Source: Mycobacterium sp. 852014-50255_SCH5639931
Lineage (GTDB): Bacteria; Actinomycetota; Actinomycetes; Mycobacteriales; Mycobacteriaceae
Assembly (NCBI RefSeq): GCF_001665605.1
Contig: NZ_LZSV01000002.1
Span: forward strand, 310,001 to 374,000
Reading direction: 5' to 3'
Length of the DNA stretch: 64,000 nt
In this document: positions 18,311 to 26,494 of the stretch, in pieces
Layout: every line of letters begins with the position of its first letter
Position numbering within the stretch: the stretch's first letter is position 1
Made by a program: the position numbers and the translations under genes
The notes under the pieces: model-generated
What the model was told of the DNA's origin: nothing
The model's input: the letters and a program-made list of their open reading frames with translations, nothing else
Database searches by the model: none

Positions 18311-19219
18311 TCAGGATTTCGATGCGGCCTTCTTGGCTGGCGCCTTCTTCGCCGGTGTCTTCTTCGCGGTGGTCTTCTTGGCGGCCGTTTTCTTGGCCGG
18401 GGCCTTCTTCGCGGGAGCCTTCCCGTTACCGGAGCGCGCCTTCACGCTGGCTTCCAGCTTGGCCAACAGGTCGGAGACGTCCTCGGTCTCGTCGAGTTCC
18501 TTCGGTTGCTCCTCGGTGGTAAAGGCTTCGCCGCCTTCGAGTTTCGCGTCGATGAGCTCCTGCAGCTGCTCCTGGTAGGTGTCGTGGTAGCGGTCCGGAT
18601 TGAAGTCTTCGGCCATCGCCTCCACCACCTGACCGGCCATCTTGAGCTCCGCCGGCTTGATCTCGACTTCCTTGTCCAGCACCGGAAAGTCGGGGTCGCG
18701 GATTTCGTCGGGCCACAGCAGGGTGTGCACCATCATCACGTCGCGCTTGCCGAAGTCCTTGACCCGCAAGGCTGCCAGCCGCGTCTTGTTGCGCAGCGTA
18801 AAGTGCACGATCGCCATCCGATCGGTCTCGGCGAGCGTCTTTGCCAGCAGCACATAGGATTTCGACGACTTGGAATCCGGCTCCAGGAAGTAGCTACGGT
18901 CGAACAGCATGGGGTCGACCTCTTCGGCGGGAACGAATTCCAGCACCTCGATCTCGCGGCTGCGTTCTTCGGGCAGGGTGGAGATGTCGTCGTCGGTGAT
19001 GATGACCATCTGCCCGTCGTCGGATTCGAACGCCCGGGCGATGTCGCGGTATTCGACGACCTCGCCGTCCACCTCGCACACGCGTTGGTATCGGATGCGG
19101 CCGTTGTCCTTGGCGTGCACCTGATGGAACTTGATGTCGTGGTCCTGGGTGGCGCTGTACACCTTGACCGGGACGTTGACCAGCCCGAACGCGATCGAGC
19201 CCTTCCAGATGGAGCGCAT
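18311..19219 (-). CDS. ku: Non-homologous end-joining protein Ku with Lys-rich tail
   Basis: 302 residues. Ku homodimerises, threads onto DNA ends and recruits LigD for non-homologous end joining. The core (about 1-263) reads MRSIWKGSIAFGLVNVPVKVYSAT at the start and SDLLAKLEASVKARS at its end, as in other mycobacterial Ku proteins. A tail of about 39 residues follows, with six consecutive xxAKK pentads; I do not recall it in M. tuberculosis Ku (273 aa), but M. smegmatis Ku has a similar basic tail. An ATG at 19237 is open, but the ATG at 19219 matches the family start. CATACT sits seven bases before it, so the mRNA could be leaderless. It lies 90 bp downstream of the polyol cassette on the same strand. 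Confidence 0.95.
   Translation of the reverse strand: MRSIWKGSIAFGLVNVPVKVYSATQDHDIKFHQVHAKDNGRIRYQRVCEVDGEVVEYRDIARAFESDDGQMVIITDDDISTLPEERSREIEVLEFVPAEEVDPMLFDRSYFLEPDSKSSKSYVLLAKTLAETDRMAIVHFTLRNKTRLAALRVKDFGKRDVMMVHTLLWPDEIRDPDFPVLDKEVEIKPAELKMAGQVVEAMAEDFNPDRYHDTYQEQLQELIDAKLEGGEAFTTEEQPKELDETEDVSDLLAKLEASVKARSGNGKAPAKKAPAKKTAAKKTTAKKTPAKKAPAKKAASKS
18329..18418 (-). repeat. Six 15-bp repeats encoding xxAKK pentads
   Basis: Within the 3' end of ku, six tandem in-frame 15-bp units encode [A/T][P/A/T]AKK. The units vary at third positions, so they are maintained at protein level. Copy number could change by slippage. Confidence 0.8.
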
Positions 19220-19309
19220 GTAAGTCAGTATGCCCATACTGTTCGCCGGCTAACAGGACGCGGGGCCGTTGCGCCGCAGCTCGTGACCGCATCGAAGCCT
19301 GCCGAGAAG

Positions 19310-20221
19310 CTACGGCCGGTTTGCCCGGTCCCGCAGGTCGGCGCGATAGGGGAGGTCCGCCCCGGCGCGGCCCACGGTCACGGACGACGAAAGGCTGGCG
19401 GCCTCGAGCGCTTCCGCGAGGACACTGATCGGGATGTTGCGCAGGGCGGCCCGGCGGTCGGCGCCCAATAAGTTCATCCCCCAGAGCGCATCGAGCAGGC
19501 CTACCGCGAAGGCGTCACCTGCGCCGACGGTGTCCACCACCCGGACGGGCCTGGCGGCCGCGCGTGCCTCGCCGGCCGAGCACACGGCCAGCGAGCCGCG
19601 GGCGCCCATCGTCACCGCCACGATCGCCGGTCCCGACGCCAGCCAGCTTCGAGCGGTCTGCTCCGGTTCGTGATCGGGGTCGATCCAGCGCAGGTCCTCG
19701 TCGCTGACCTTGACGACGTCGCTGAGCTCCACCAGACGTGCGATGCGGGCGCGCGCCACGGCCGGGTCGTCGATCAGCGACGGCCGCACGTTCGGGTCGA
19801 AGGTGACCGTAGCCGAGACGCGGTAGGTCTCGATCAGCGCCGCGACCGCCAGGCAGCCCGGCTCCCGCACGGCGGCGATGGATCCGGCGTGGACGAACAG
19901 CGGTAGCCGAACTTCTGGGGTGCCGGAGAGTCGCCAGTCCAGATCGAACACGTAGTCAGCCGACCCGTCCTCGGCGAGAGTCGCTACCGCCGTCGGTGTC
20001 CGGATAGCCGAAATGCTGCCCGGGACAAGCTGTGCGCCAGCAGTTTTCACGTAGTCGACGATGCGCCGGCCATAGGGGTCGTCGGCGATGTGGGTCAGGA
20101 AGTCGACGTCGCGGCCCAGCCGGGCGAGTCCGACGGCGACGTTGAGCGGACTGCCACCGACGTGCTCGTCGCCGTCGACGATGTCGATCAGTGACTCGCC
20201 GATCACCAGCCCGCGGGTCAT
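19310..20221 (-). CDS. PfkB-family carbohydrate kinase (fructokinase-like)
   Basis: 303 residues. A ribokinase/PfkB fold with an N-terminal GGSPLNVAVGLARLG motif and the C-terminal signature DTVGAGDAFAVGLL holding the anion hole and catalytic Asp. Expected to phosphorylate a ketose with ATP; next to polyol dehydrogenases that yield fructose or xylulose, fructokinase is the likeliest role (inference). The frame opens at 20284, but the ATG at 20221 overlaps the stop of the upstream dehydrogenase by four bases (ATGA), so it is the coupled start. Last gene of the polyol cassette, followed after 90 bp by ku. Confidence 0.88.
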   Translation of the reverse strand: MTRGLVIGESLIDIVDGDEHVGGSPLNVAVGLARLGRDVDFLTHIADDPYGRRIVDYVKTAGAQLVPGSISAIRTPTAVATLAEDGSADYVFDLDWRLSGTPEVRLPLFVHAGSIAAVREPGCLAVAALIETYRVSATVTFDPNVRPSLIDDPAVARARIARLVELSDVVKVSDEDLRWIDPDHEPEQTARSWLASGPAIVAVTMGARGSLAVCSAGEARAAARPVRVVDTVGAGDAFAVGLLDALWGMNLLGADRRAALRNIPISVLAEALEAASLSSSVTVGRAGADLPYRADLRDRANRP

Positions 20222-21630
20222 CGCACCAAAGCCTCCAGCGTCGCCCGAGCTCCCTTGCTGTGCAACGAATCCAGCGCCCAGCAATACGCCTCGACAAACC
20301 GCGGTTGGTGGGCCAGATCGCAGAACACGGCGGTCACCTCAATGAACGCGGTGGGATTCTGGTGTTGCGACCGGGCGATCGGGATGAGCGAATCCGCGAG
20401 CTGGTCCACCACCTCGTAGGGCTTACCCCATTCGTCGGTGCCCTCGGCGTAGCGCGCCCAGCTGGCCGCCGCCGCGGCCGCCAGGCGAACCGGCCCGTCG
20501 GTGGCCAGGTTGTCGCAGATGACGGGAAACAGCCATTTCGGGATGCGGTCCGACGAGTAGGCGCAGAGGCGCGCGACGGTGTCGCGCACGGCCGGGTTGG
20601 CGAACCGCTCGACCAGCGTGCGGCCGTATTCGTGCAAATCGATTCCCGGCACCGGCGGCAGGGTGGGGATGGCCTCGGTGTCGAAGTAAGAGAGTAAGAA
20701 TTCGGCGAATAGGGGATCGCGTGCCGCCTCGTGGACGAACTGGAAGCCGCACAGATGGGCGAAGTAGGCCAGGCACTGATGCCCCGCGTTGAGCAGCCGC
20801 AGCTTCATCAGCTCGTACGGGCGCACGTCGTCGACCATCAGCACCCCCGCTTGTTCCAGCGGCGGCCGACCATCGGCGAAGTCGTCTTCGATTACCCAGG
20901 CGGTGAAGGGTTCGGCAACCACCGGCCACCGGTCGTCGACGCCGAAGTCGCGCCGTACTTCCGCGGCCATCTCCAAAGTCGTTGCCGGAGTGATGCGGTC
21001 AACCATCGAACTAGGGAACCGGGCGTGTTCCGCCACCCACTCGGCCAACGCGGGATCTCTGCGTTCGGCACTGGCCAGCACGGTACGCCTGGCGACTTCA
21101 CCGTTGTTCTCGATGTTGTCGCAGGAGACCACGGTCGGCGCGGGGACTCCTCGATCGCGCCGCCTGGCGAGCGCCTCGGTGATCAACGCGAACGCCGGCC
21201 CATCGGGATCGCGGTACCCGCCCTCGGTGATGGTCAGCGAGATGATCCGGGTCGATGCCGCGGCGAGCACCTCTAACGCTGATTCCGGATCGTCCGGGGC
21301 GTAGCGGTAGTCAACGATCGACCCGATGACTTGGGCATCCCGGCTGCCGTTGGGATTCTCCAAGATCAACGTGTACAGCCCGTCCTGACCGTTGAGGACG
21401 TCGCGCATGGTCCAGTCGGCGGGCATCACCCCGACGCCGCAGATGCCCCAGTTGTGTGCCAGGCCCTGCTGCATCAGCAGGTTGAGGTAGGCAGCCTGAT
21501 GCGCGCGGTGAAAATGACCGGCACCGATATGCGCAATACCGACGGTCACGCTGCCGCGGTCATAGTTCGGCGCCTCGATCGGCAGTTCGGAAAGCGACGC
21601 ATTGTTCAGGTTGATCGCGCTAGCCACCAT
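20218..21630 (-). CDS. Long-chain polyol dehydrogenase (mannitol 2-dehydrogenase type), copy 1
   Basis: 470 residues. Oxidises a polyol such as mannitol or arabitol to the 2-keto sugar with NAD. N-terminal dinucleotide motif HIGAGHFHRAHQA (34-46) and the catalytic K-x4-N-x2-H signature KLRLLNAGH (K276, N281, H284). SMVDRITP is also typical. The frame opens further upstream, but the ATG at 21630 has GAGGAG eight bases before it. It is 107 bp after the HAD gene, with a CCGGGC/GCCCGG hairpin (21645-21660) near its RBS that could modulate translation. Its stop overlaps the kinase start. Confidence 0.9.
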   Translation of the reverse strand: MVASAINLNNASLSELPIEAPNYDRGSVTVGIAHIGAGHFHRAHQAAYLNLLMQQGLAHNWGICGVGVMPADWTMRDVLNGQDGLYTLILENPNGSRDAQVIGSIVDYRYAPDDPESALEVLAAASTRIISLTITEGGYRDPDGPAFALITEALARRRDRGVPAPTVVSCDNIENNGEVARRTVLASAERRDPALAEWVAEHARFPSSMVDRITPATTLEMAAEVRRDFGVDDRWPVVAEPFTAWVIEDDFADGRPPLEQAGVLMVDDVRPYELMKLRLLNAGHQCLAYFAHLCGFQFVHEAARDPLFAEFLLSYFDTEAIPTLPPVPGIDLHEYGRTLVERFANPAVRDTVARLCAYSSDRIPKWLFPVICDNLATDGPVRLAAAAAASWARYAEGTDEWGKPYEVVDQLADSLIPIARSQHQNPTAFIEVTAVFCDLAHQPRFVEAYCWALDSLHSKGARATLEALVR

Positions 21631-21737
21631 TGGCCAACTCCTCACCGGGCCACAGCCCGGATCGTTACCGGGCTCGCAGCACCTCTCGACGGTATGACGG
21701 CCGCGGGCCGAAGCGCAGTCGCGGACCAGTCGATGCC

Positions 21738-22595
21738 CTACGCGAGGGGGGAACCTCCGGTCGGCACCGCCGACAACAGCAGGACATCGGCAAGCGCACG
21801 CCACGAATCGGTTATTGCGACTGCGCCGGCATCGATCAATTCCGCTCGGCGGCAATCCCGTTCGTCAGGTAACACGAACATCAGGTTGCCCACGGTGGCG
21901 AAGCCGGCCGCGACCGCGGAACTCACGCCGGCCACGGAGTCTTCGATGGCCAGCCCTTGTTCCGCTGCGACGCCCATGACCTCGCCGGAATGCAGATACA
22001 CCGCCGGGTCGGGTTTGCTTGTCGGCACCGGAAGTGAGTCCTCCGCACTGAAAGTCACGGCCTCCGGTATCAGCGAGTCGATGCCGGTGGCGGCGAAGCA
22101 GGCACGCAGACGCTTGGTGGCGCTGGAGCTGACGGCCGCCAGCGCGTAGTGCGGTGCGAGGTCTCGCAGCGGTTCCAGTACCTGCGGGTCGGGGGTCAGC
22201 GTGACAGCGAGATGAGCGGTGACCCGTTCGCGCTCTTCGAGCACCCACTGCTCGAGTTCGTCGGCGGACAACGCGTTGCCCTTCGCCAGGTCACCGTCTA
22301 AGGCGACCACCGCTGCGGGAAGGCCGTCGGCCAGCGCTGGGTCGAGCGGCAGTTGGCATTGGACCGCCAGGCCCAGAGCCATTGCGCGGAAGTTCTTCCC
22401 GACGGCCCGCTTACGCAACTCCTCCGAGTCGAGCGGAGCGGTCACCCCGAACCTGGCCAGGAAGCGATTCATCACCTCGGTCGACGCTTCGAACGCCGGC
22501 CTCTCCGAAGCGAACAGGTTGTCATCGGCGTCACACAGCAAAGTCGTGATCGGCGCCGGGTCGAACGTGCGCACAAAGGTCAGCTCATCGGTCAT
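21738..22595 (-). CDS. HAD-superfamily hydrolase (beta-phosphoglucomutase-like)
   Basis: 285 residues. HAD motifs in order: I = LLCDADDNLFASE (the DxD pair is kept but the usual GT/GV is DN), II = AVSSSA, III = SKPDPAVY, IV = IEDSVAGVSSA. A helical cap lies between motifs I and II, as in small sugar-phosphate phosphatases and phosphoglucomutases. Likely acts on a sugar or polyol phosphate; substrate unknown. Its ATG overlaps the stop of polyol dehydrogenase copy 2 by four bases, so it belongs to the same transcript. Confidence 0.87.
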   Translation of the reverse strand: MTDELTFVRTFDPAPITTLLCDADDNLFASERPAFEASTEVMNRFLARFGVTAPLDSEELRKRAVGKNFRAMALGLAVQCQLPLDPALADGLPAAVVALDGDLAKGNALSADELEQWVLEERERVTAHLAVTLTPDPQVLEPLRDLAPHYALAAVSSSATKRLRACFAATGIDSLIPEAVTFSAEDSLPVPTSKPDPAVYLHSGEVMGVAAEQGLAIEDSVAGVSSAVAAGFATVGNLMFVLPDERDCRRAELIDAGAVAITDSWRALADVLLLSAVPTGGSPLA

Positions 22596-24109
22596 CGTGC
22601 CACCAACTCTCGCTCGTCGTTGCGCATCGCGTCACGCAGCGTGGGCACCACGCCGCGCGTGTCGATTTGCGCGATCATCTCGCCGAGGCGCTCCGCAAAA
22701 CCGGGAACCGCGCGCAGCTCGGCGAACATCGCATGCCGCAGCAGCGGATCAGGGTTGTTGCCCGCCATGTTGGCCAACTTAGCCACCGGTATCGCCTGCG
22801 AGTCGTCGAGGCGGAGCTTGCGGCCGTGGAGGTCGTGGCCGCGCATATACCTGGCCCATCCGGCAACGGCCAACATCAGCAGCGTGTGCGGTCGACCCTG
22901 CGCGATCGCCTCCTGCAGGGAGGGCAGCACAAACGAGGTGATTTTGCTCGTTCCCCGCCGGGCCAGCCGCGACAATTGGTCGCTCATACGGGGATTGCCG
23001 AGCCGATCGAGCAAGGTGGCCCGGTATTCGGGGGTGTTCATCCCGGGGATTGCGGGCAGCAGCGGTTGAATTTCGTCGCGCAGCAGCCTCTCGACGTAAT
23101 CGAAGAGGACGCGGTCCCGCATCGCTTCGTCGGTGCGCTGGTAACCGGCCAGCGTGGCCAGGCACGCGAGCGCGATATGGGTTCCGTTGAGAAGACGTGT
23201 CTTGATCAGCTTGTGGTCGCTGACATCGGCAACGAACTCGGCACCGACCTCCTCGAGCGGCGGCCGCCCGTTGCTGAACGAATCCTCGATCACCCATTGG
23301 CGATACGGCTCGGTCACGACCGGACACCTGTCGGCCACGCCGAACGTCTGCTCGACGAATTTGCGCTCCGAGTTCGAGGTTTGCGGGGTGATGCGATCGA
23401 CCATGGTCGACGGGAACGCGACGTGCTTTTCGATCCAGCGGGCAAGCCCCGGATCCTTGCACGCGGCGAACGACACCAGCGCGGTTCTCGCCGGTCGGGT
23501 GTCGCCGGGAATGTTGTCGCAGCAGAGCACGGTGAACGGCGCGAAGCCCGCGCGGCGGCGCCGATCGAGAGCTTCGGCCAGATATCCCCATGCGGTGGCG
23601 TAGCCATCGGACGCGACCAGGTCGGCGCGCACGTCGGGGTGGTTCACGTCGAACTCGTCGGTGATCGGATCCAGGAAGTATCCGTTGTCCGTGATGGTCA
23701 GGCTGACGATTCGGGTTTGGGGATCGGCCAGGGCGGCACGGACCGCGGCGCCGTCATTCGGTGCGTAATGGACGGAGCCGATCGATCCGACCACGCGGGC
23801 GGTCTGGCCGTCATGGCCGCGCTGCACGACGGTGTAAAGCCCGTCCTGTGCCGACAGCAAGTCTTTGGCGGCGGGGGAGTGCAGGCTGACGCCGGTAACA
23901 CCCCAACGATGCGAAATGCCTGAGCGGGCAAGGTCGTCGAAGTAAACGGCCTGATGTGCGCGGTGGAAGTTGCCCGCGCCGATGTGCACGACACCGCGTT
24001 GCAGGGCCGACCTCTCGTAAGTGGGTATTGCGATTCGCTGGGAGTGCAGTTGCAGGGTGGCATTGCTGAGGGGGACGCCGCCTTCTGGACGCCGGGACAA
24101 TATGCGCAT
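22592..24109 (-). CDS. Long-chain polyol dehydrogenase (mannitol 2-dehydrogenase type), copy 2
   Basis: 505 residues. NAD motif HIGAGNFHRAHQA (42-54) and catalytic K-x4-N-x2-H in KTRLLNGTH (K303, N308, H311), so it should be active. It has the same fold as the copy at 20218-21630 but is clearly diverged and longer by about 35 residues, suggesting a different polyol. First gene of the cassette; ATG at 24109 with GGAG six bases upstream. It is divergent from ligD across a 126-bp spacer carrying an inverted repeat. No polyol transporter is encoded nearby. Confidence 0.9.
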   Translation of the reverse strand: MRILSRRPEGGVPLSNATLQLHSQRIAIPTYERSALQRGVVHIGAGNFHRAHQAVYFDDLARSGISHRWGVTGVSLHSPAAKDLLSAQDGLYTVVQRGHDGQTARVVGSIGSVHYAPNDGAAVRAALADPQTRIVSLTITDNGYFLDPITDEFDVNHPDVRADLVASDGYATAWGYLAEALDRRRRAGFAPFTVLCCDNIPGDTRPARTALVSFAACKDPGLARWIEKHVAFPSTMVDRITPQTSNSERKFVEQTFGVADRCPVVTEPYRQWVIEDSFSNGRPPLEEVGAEFVADVSDHKLIKTRLLNGTHIALACLATLAGYQRTDEAMRDRVLFDYVERLLRDEIQPLLPAIPGMNTPEYRATLLDRLGNPRMSDQLSRLARRGTSKITSFVLPSLQEAIAQGRPHTLLMLAVAGWARYMRGHDLHGRKLRLDDSQAIPVAKLANMAGNNPDPLLRHAMFAELRAVPGFAERLGEMIAQIDTRGVVPTLRDAMRNDERELVAR

Positions 24110-24173
24110 CGGTACTCCGTGCCCGGAGTGCCCGCGGGTCTAACGCCTTCGTAATCGATGTCACATAAATTTA

Positions 24174-24221
24174 CGTTTGAGACATAATCCGTGGTGGGAA
24201 GCCATGATCGCTGCTCAAACG
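24174..24221. promoter_or_regulatory. Inverted repeat between polyol cassette and ligD
   Basis: CGTTTGAG (24174-24181) and CTCAAACG (24214-24221) are perfect inverted arms 32 bp apart; flanks TTA and TAA extend the symmetry. A CATAAT sits between them, and TAAGTT (24224-24229) lies six bases before the ligD ATG, which could make ligD leaderless. A regulator bound here could control both directions. Confidence 0.5.
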
Positions 24222-24235
24222 CGTAAGTTGACACC

Positions 24236-26494
24236 ATGGCACCGCGGGTGAAGCTCACCAACGCCGACAAGGTGCTCTACCCCGCCACCGGCACCACCAA
24301 GCGGGACGTCTTCGACTACTACACCCGGATCGCCGAGGTGATGATCCCGCACATCGCGGGGCGCCCGGCCACCCGCAAACGCTGGCCCAATGGCGTCGAA
24401 CAGGATTCGTTCTTCGAGAAGCAACTGGCTTCGTCGGCGCCGGACTGGCTGCCGCGCGCGAGCGTCACGCACCGGTCCGGAACCACGACGTATCCGATCA
24501 TCGACAGCCCCGAAGGACTGGCCTGGATCGCGCAACAAGCAGCGCTGGAAGTGCACGTGCCGCAATGGCGGTTCGTCGCCGAGTGGACCCGAAGCAAAGC
24601 GGAAGAGCTCAAGCCCGGTCCCGCAACCCGATTGGTGTTCGACCTCGATCCCGGTGAAGGCGTGACCATGGGCCAGCTCGCCGAGGTGGCCCATGCCGTG
24701 CGCGATCTCATTGGCGGAATCGGGCTGACCCTGTTTCCGCTCACCAGCGGCAGCAAAGGCCTGCACCTCTACGCGCCGCTGGCGGAGCCGGTGAGCAGCA
24801 AGGGGGCGACGGTGTTGGCGAAACGGGTTGCCCAGCAACTGGAAAAGTCGATGCCCAAGCTGGTCACGTCGACCATGACCCGGAGCCTGCGCGCGGGGAA
24901 GGTGTTCCTGGACTGGAGCCAGAACAACGGGGCGAAGACGACCATCGCGCCGTATTCGTTGCGCGGGCGCGAACATCCCACGGTCGCGGCGCCGCGCACC
25001 TGGGAGGAACTCGCCGCCCCGGCGGCGCTGAGTCAATTGCGCTACGACGAGGTGCTGGACCGGGTGGCGCGTGACGGCGATCTGCTGGCGGCGCTGGACA
25101 ACGACGTCGCCGTCCCGGACCGGTTGACCAAGTACCGCAGCATGCGGGACGCGTCGAAAACTCCGGAGCCGGTTCCCCGGACGAAACCGACCACGGGCCA
25201 AGGCAATTCCTTCGTCATCCAGGAACACCATGCCCGCCGGCTGCACTACGACTTCCGGCTGGAGAAAGACGGCGTGCTGGTGTCGTGGGCGGTGCCGAAG
25301 AACCTGCCCGAAACCACCTCGGTGAACCACCTGGCGGTGCACACCGAGGATCATCCCCTGGAGTACGGCAGCTTCGAGGGCAACATCCCCAAGGGGGAGT
25401 ACGGGGCCGGGAAGGTGATCATCTGGGACTCCGGGACTTATGAGGCGGAGAAATTTCTCGACGACGAGGTCATCGTCAATCTGCATGGCAGCAAGGTTTC
25501 CGGCCGCTATGCGCTGATCCAGACCAACGGTGACCAGTGGCTGGCGCACCGGATGAAAGACCAGAAGGTCTTCGACTTCGACGGAATAGCGCCCATGCTC
25601 GCCACCCACGGCTCGGTGTCGGCGTGCAAGGCGGGCCAGTGGGCCTTCGAAGGCAAATGGGACGGCTACCGGCTGCTGGTCGAAATCGACCACGGCGCCC
25701 TGCGGGTAAGGTCGCGGCGCGGCCGCGAGGTTACCAACGAATATCCCCAATTAGGTTCGCTCGCAGCAGATCTCGCCGATCATCACGTGGTGCTCGACGG
25801 GGAGGCCGTCGTCTTGGACGCCGCCGGGGTGCCGAGCTTTCACGCGATGCAGAACCGCGGCCGCGGCAGCCGAGTGGAATTCTGGGCGTTCGATGTGCTG
25901 TATCTCGACGGTCGTTCGCTGCTGAGGGCCCGCTACCAGGACCGCCGAAAGTTGTTGGAAACTCTCGCGAGCGGCAGTGACCTCATCGTCCCCGAGCTGT
26001 TGCCGGGCGATGGGAAACAGGCGCTGGAGCACTCGGGCAAGCACGGGTGGGAGGGCGTGGTCGCCAAGAAGCGCGACTCCACCTATCAGCCGGGGCGACG
26101 CTCGGCGTCCTGGATCAAGGACAAGCATTGGAACACCCAGGAAGTCGTCATCGGCGGCTGGAAGGCGGGAGAGGGCGGCCGCAGCAGCGGCATCGGCTCG
26201 CTGCTGATGGGCATTCCCACCGACAACGGCCTGCATTTCGCCGGGCGGGTCGGCACCGGGTTCACCGAACGTGACCTGGCGAACCTGAAGAAGACCCTGG
26301 CGCCGCTGCACACCGACCAATCCCCCTTCACCCCACCGCTTCCCCGCAGCGAGGCCAGGGGCGTGACCTACGTCGAGCCGGTGCTGGTGGGGGAGGTGCG
26401 CTACAGCGAGTGGACCCCCGATGACCGGTTACGCCAATCGAGCTGGCGCGGACTGCGGCCGGACAAGGAACCGAGTGAGGTGGTGCGCGAATGA
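24236..26494 (+). CDS. ligD: Multifunctional NHEJ DNA ligase LigD
   Basis: 752 residues; ATP-dependent end-joining ligase with three domains. Polymerase/primase: about 1-295, metal ligands in LVFDLDPG (D136, D138) and D226. 3'-phosphoesterase: about 322-450, with EHHARRLHYDFRLEKDG and EYGSFEGNIPKGEYG. Ligase: about 452-752, nucleotidyl lysine K474 in FEGKWDGYRL. Domain order (POL-PE-LIG) and size match M. tuberculosis LigD (759 aa). No SD is visible before the ATG; a leaderless start is plausible. Its 3' end overlaps the next gene by four bases (ATGA). It is separated from ku by the polyol cassette. Confidence 0.96.
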   Translation: MAPRVKLTNADKVLYPATGTTKRDVFDYYTRIAEVMIPHIAGRPATRKRWPNGVEQDSFFEKQLASSAPDWLPRASVTHRSGTTTYPIIDSPEGLAWIAQQAALEVHVPQWRFVAEWTRSKAEELKPGPATRLVFDLDPGEGVTMGQLAEVAHAVRDLIGGIGLTLFPLTSGSKGLHLYAPLAEPVSSKGATVLAKRVAQQLEKSMPKLVTSTMTRSLRAGKVFLDWSQNNGAKTTIAPYSLRGREHPTVAAPRTWEELAAPAALSQLRYDEVLDRVARDGDLLAALDNDVAVPDRLTKYRSMRDASKTPEPVPRTKPTTGQGNSFVIQEHHARRLHYDFRLEKDGVLVSWAVPKNLPETTSVNHLAVHTEDHPLEYGSFEGNIPKGEYGAGKVIIWDSGTYEAEKFLDDEVIVNLHGSKVSGRYALIQTNGDQWLAHRMKDQKVFDFDGIAPMLATHGSVSACKAGQWAFEGKWDGYRLLVEIDHGALRVRSRRGREVTNEYPQLGSLAADLADHHVVLDGEAVVLDAAGVPSFHAMQNRGRGSRVEFWAFDVLYLDGRSLLRARYQDRRKLLETLASGSDLIVPELLPGDGKQALEHSGKHGWEGVVAKKRDSTYQPGRRSASWIKDKHWNTQEVVIGGWKAGEGGRSSGIGSLLMGIPTDNGLHFAGRVGTGFTERDLANLKKTLAPLHTDQSPFTPPLPRSEARGVTYVEPVLVGEVRYSEWTPDDRLRQSSWRGLRPDKEPSEVVRE

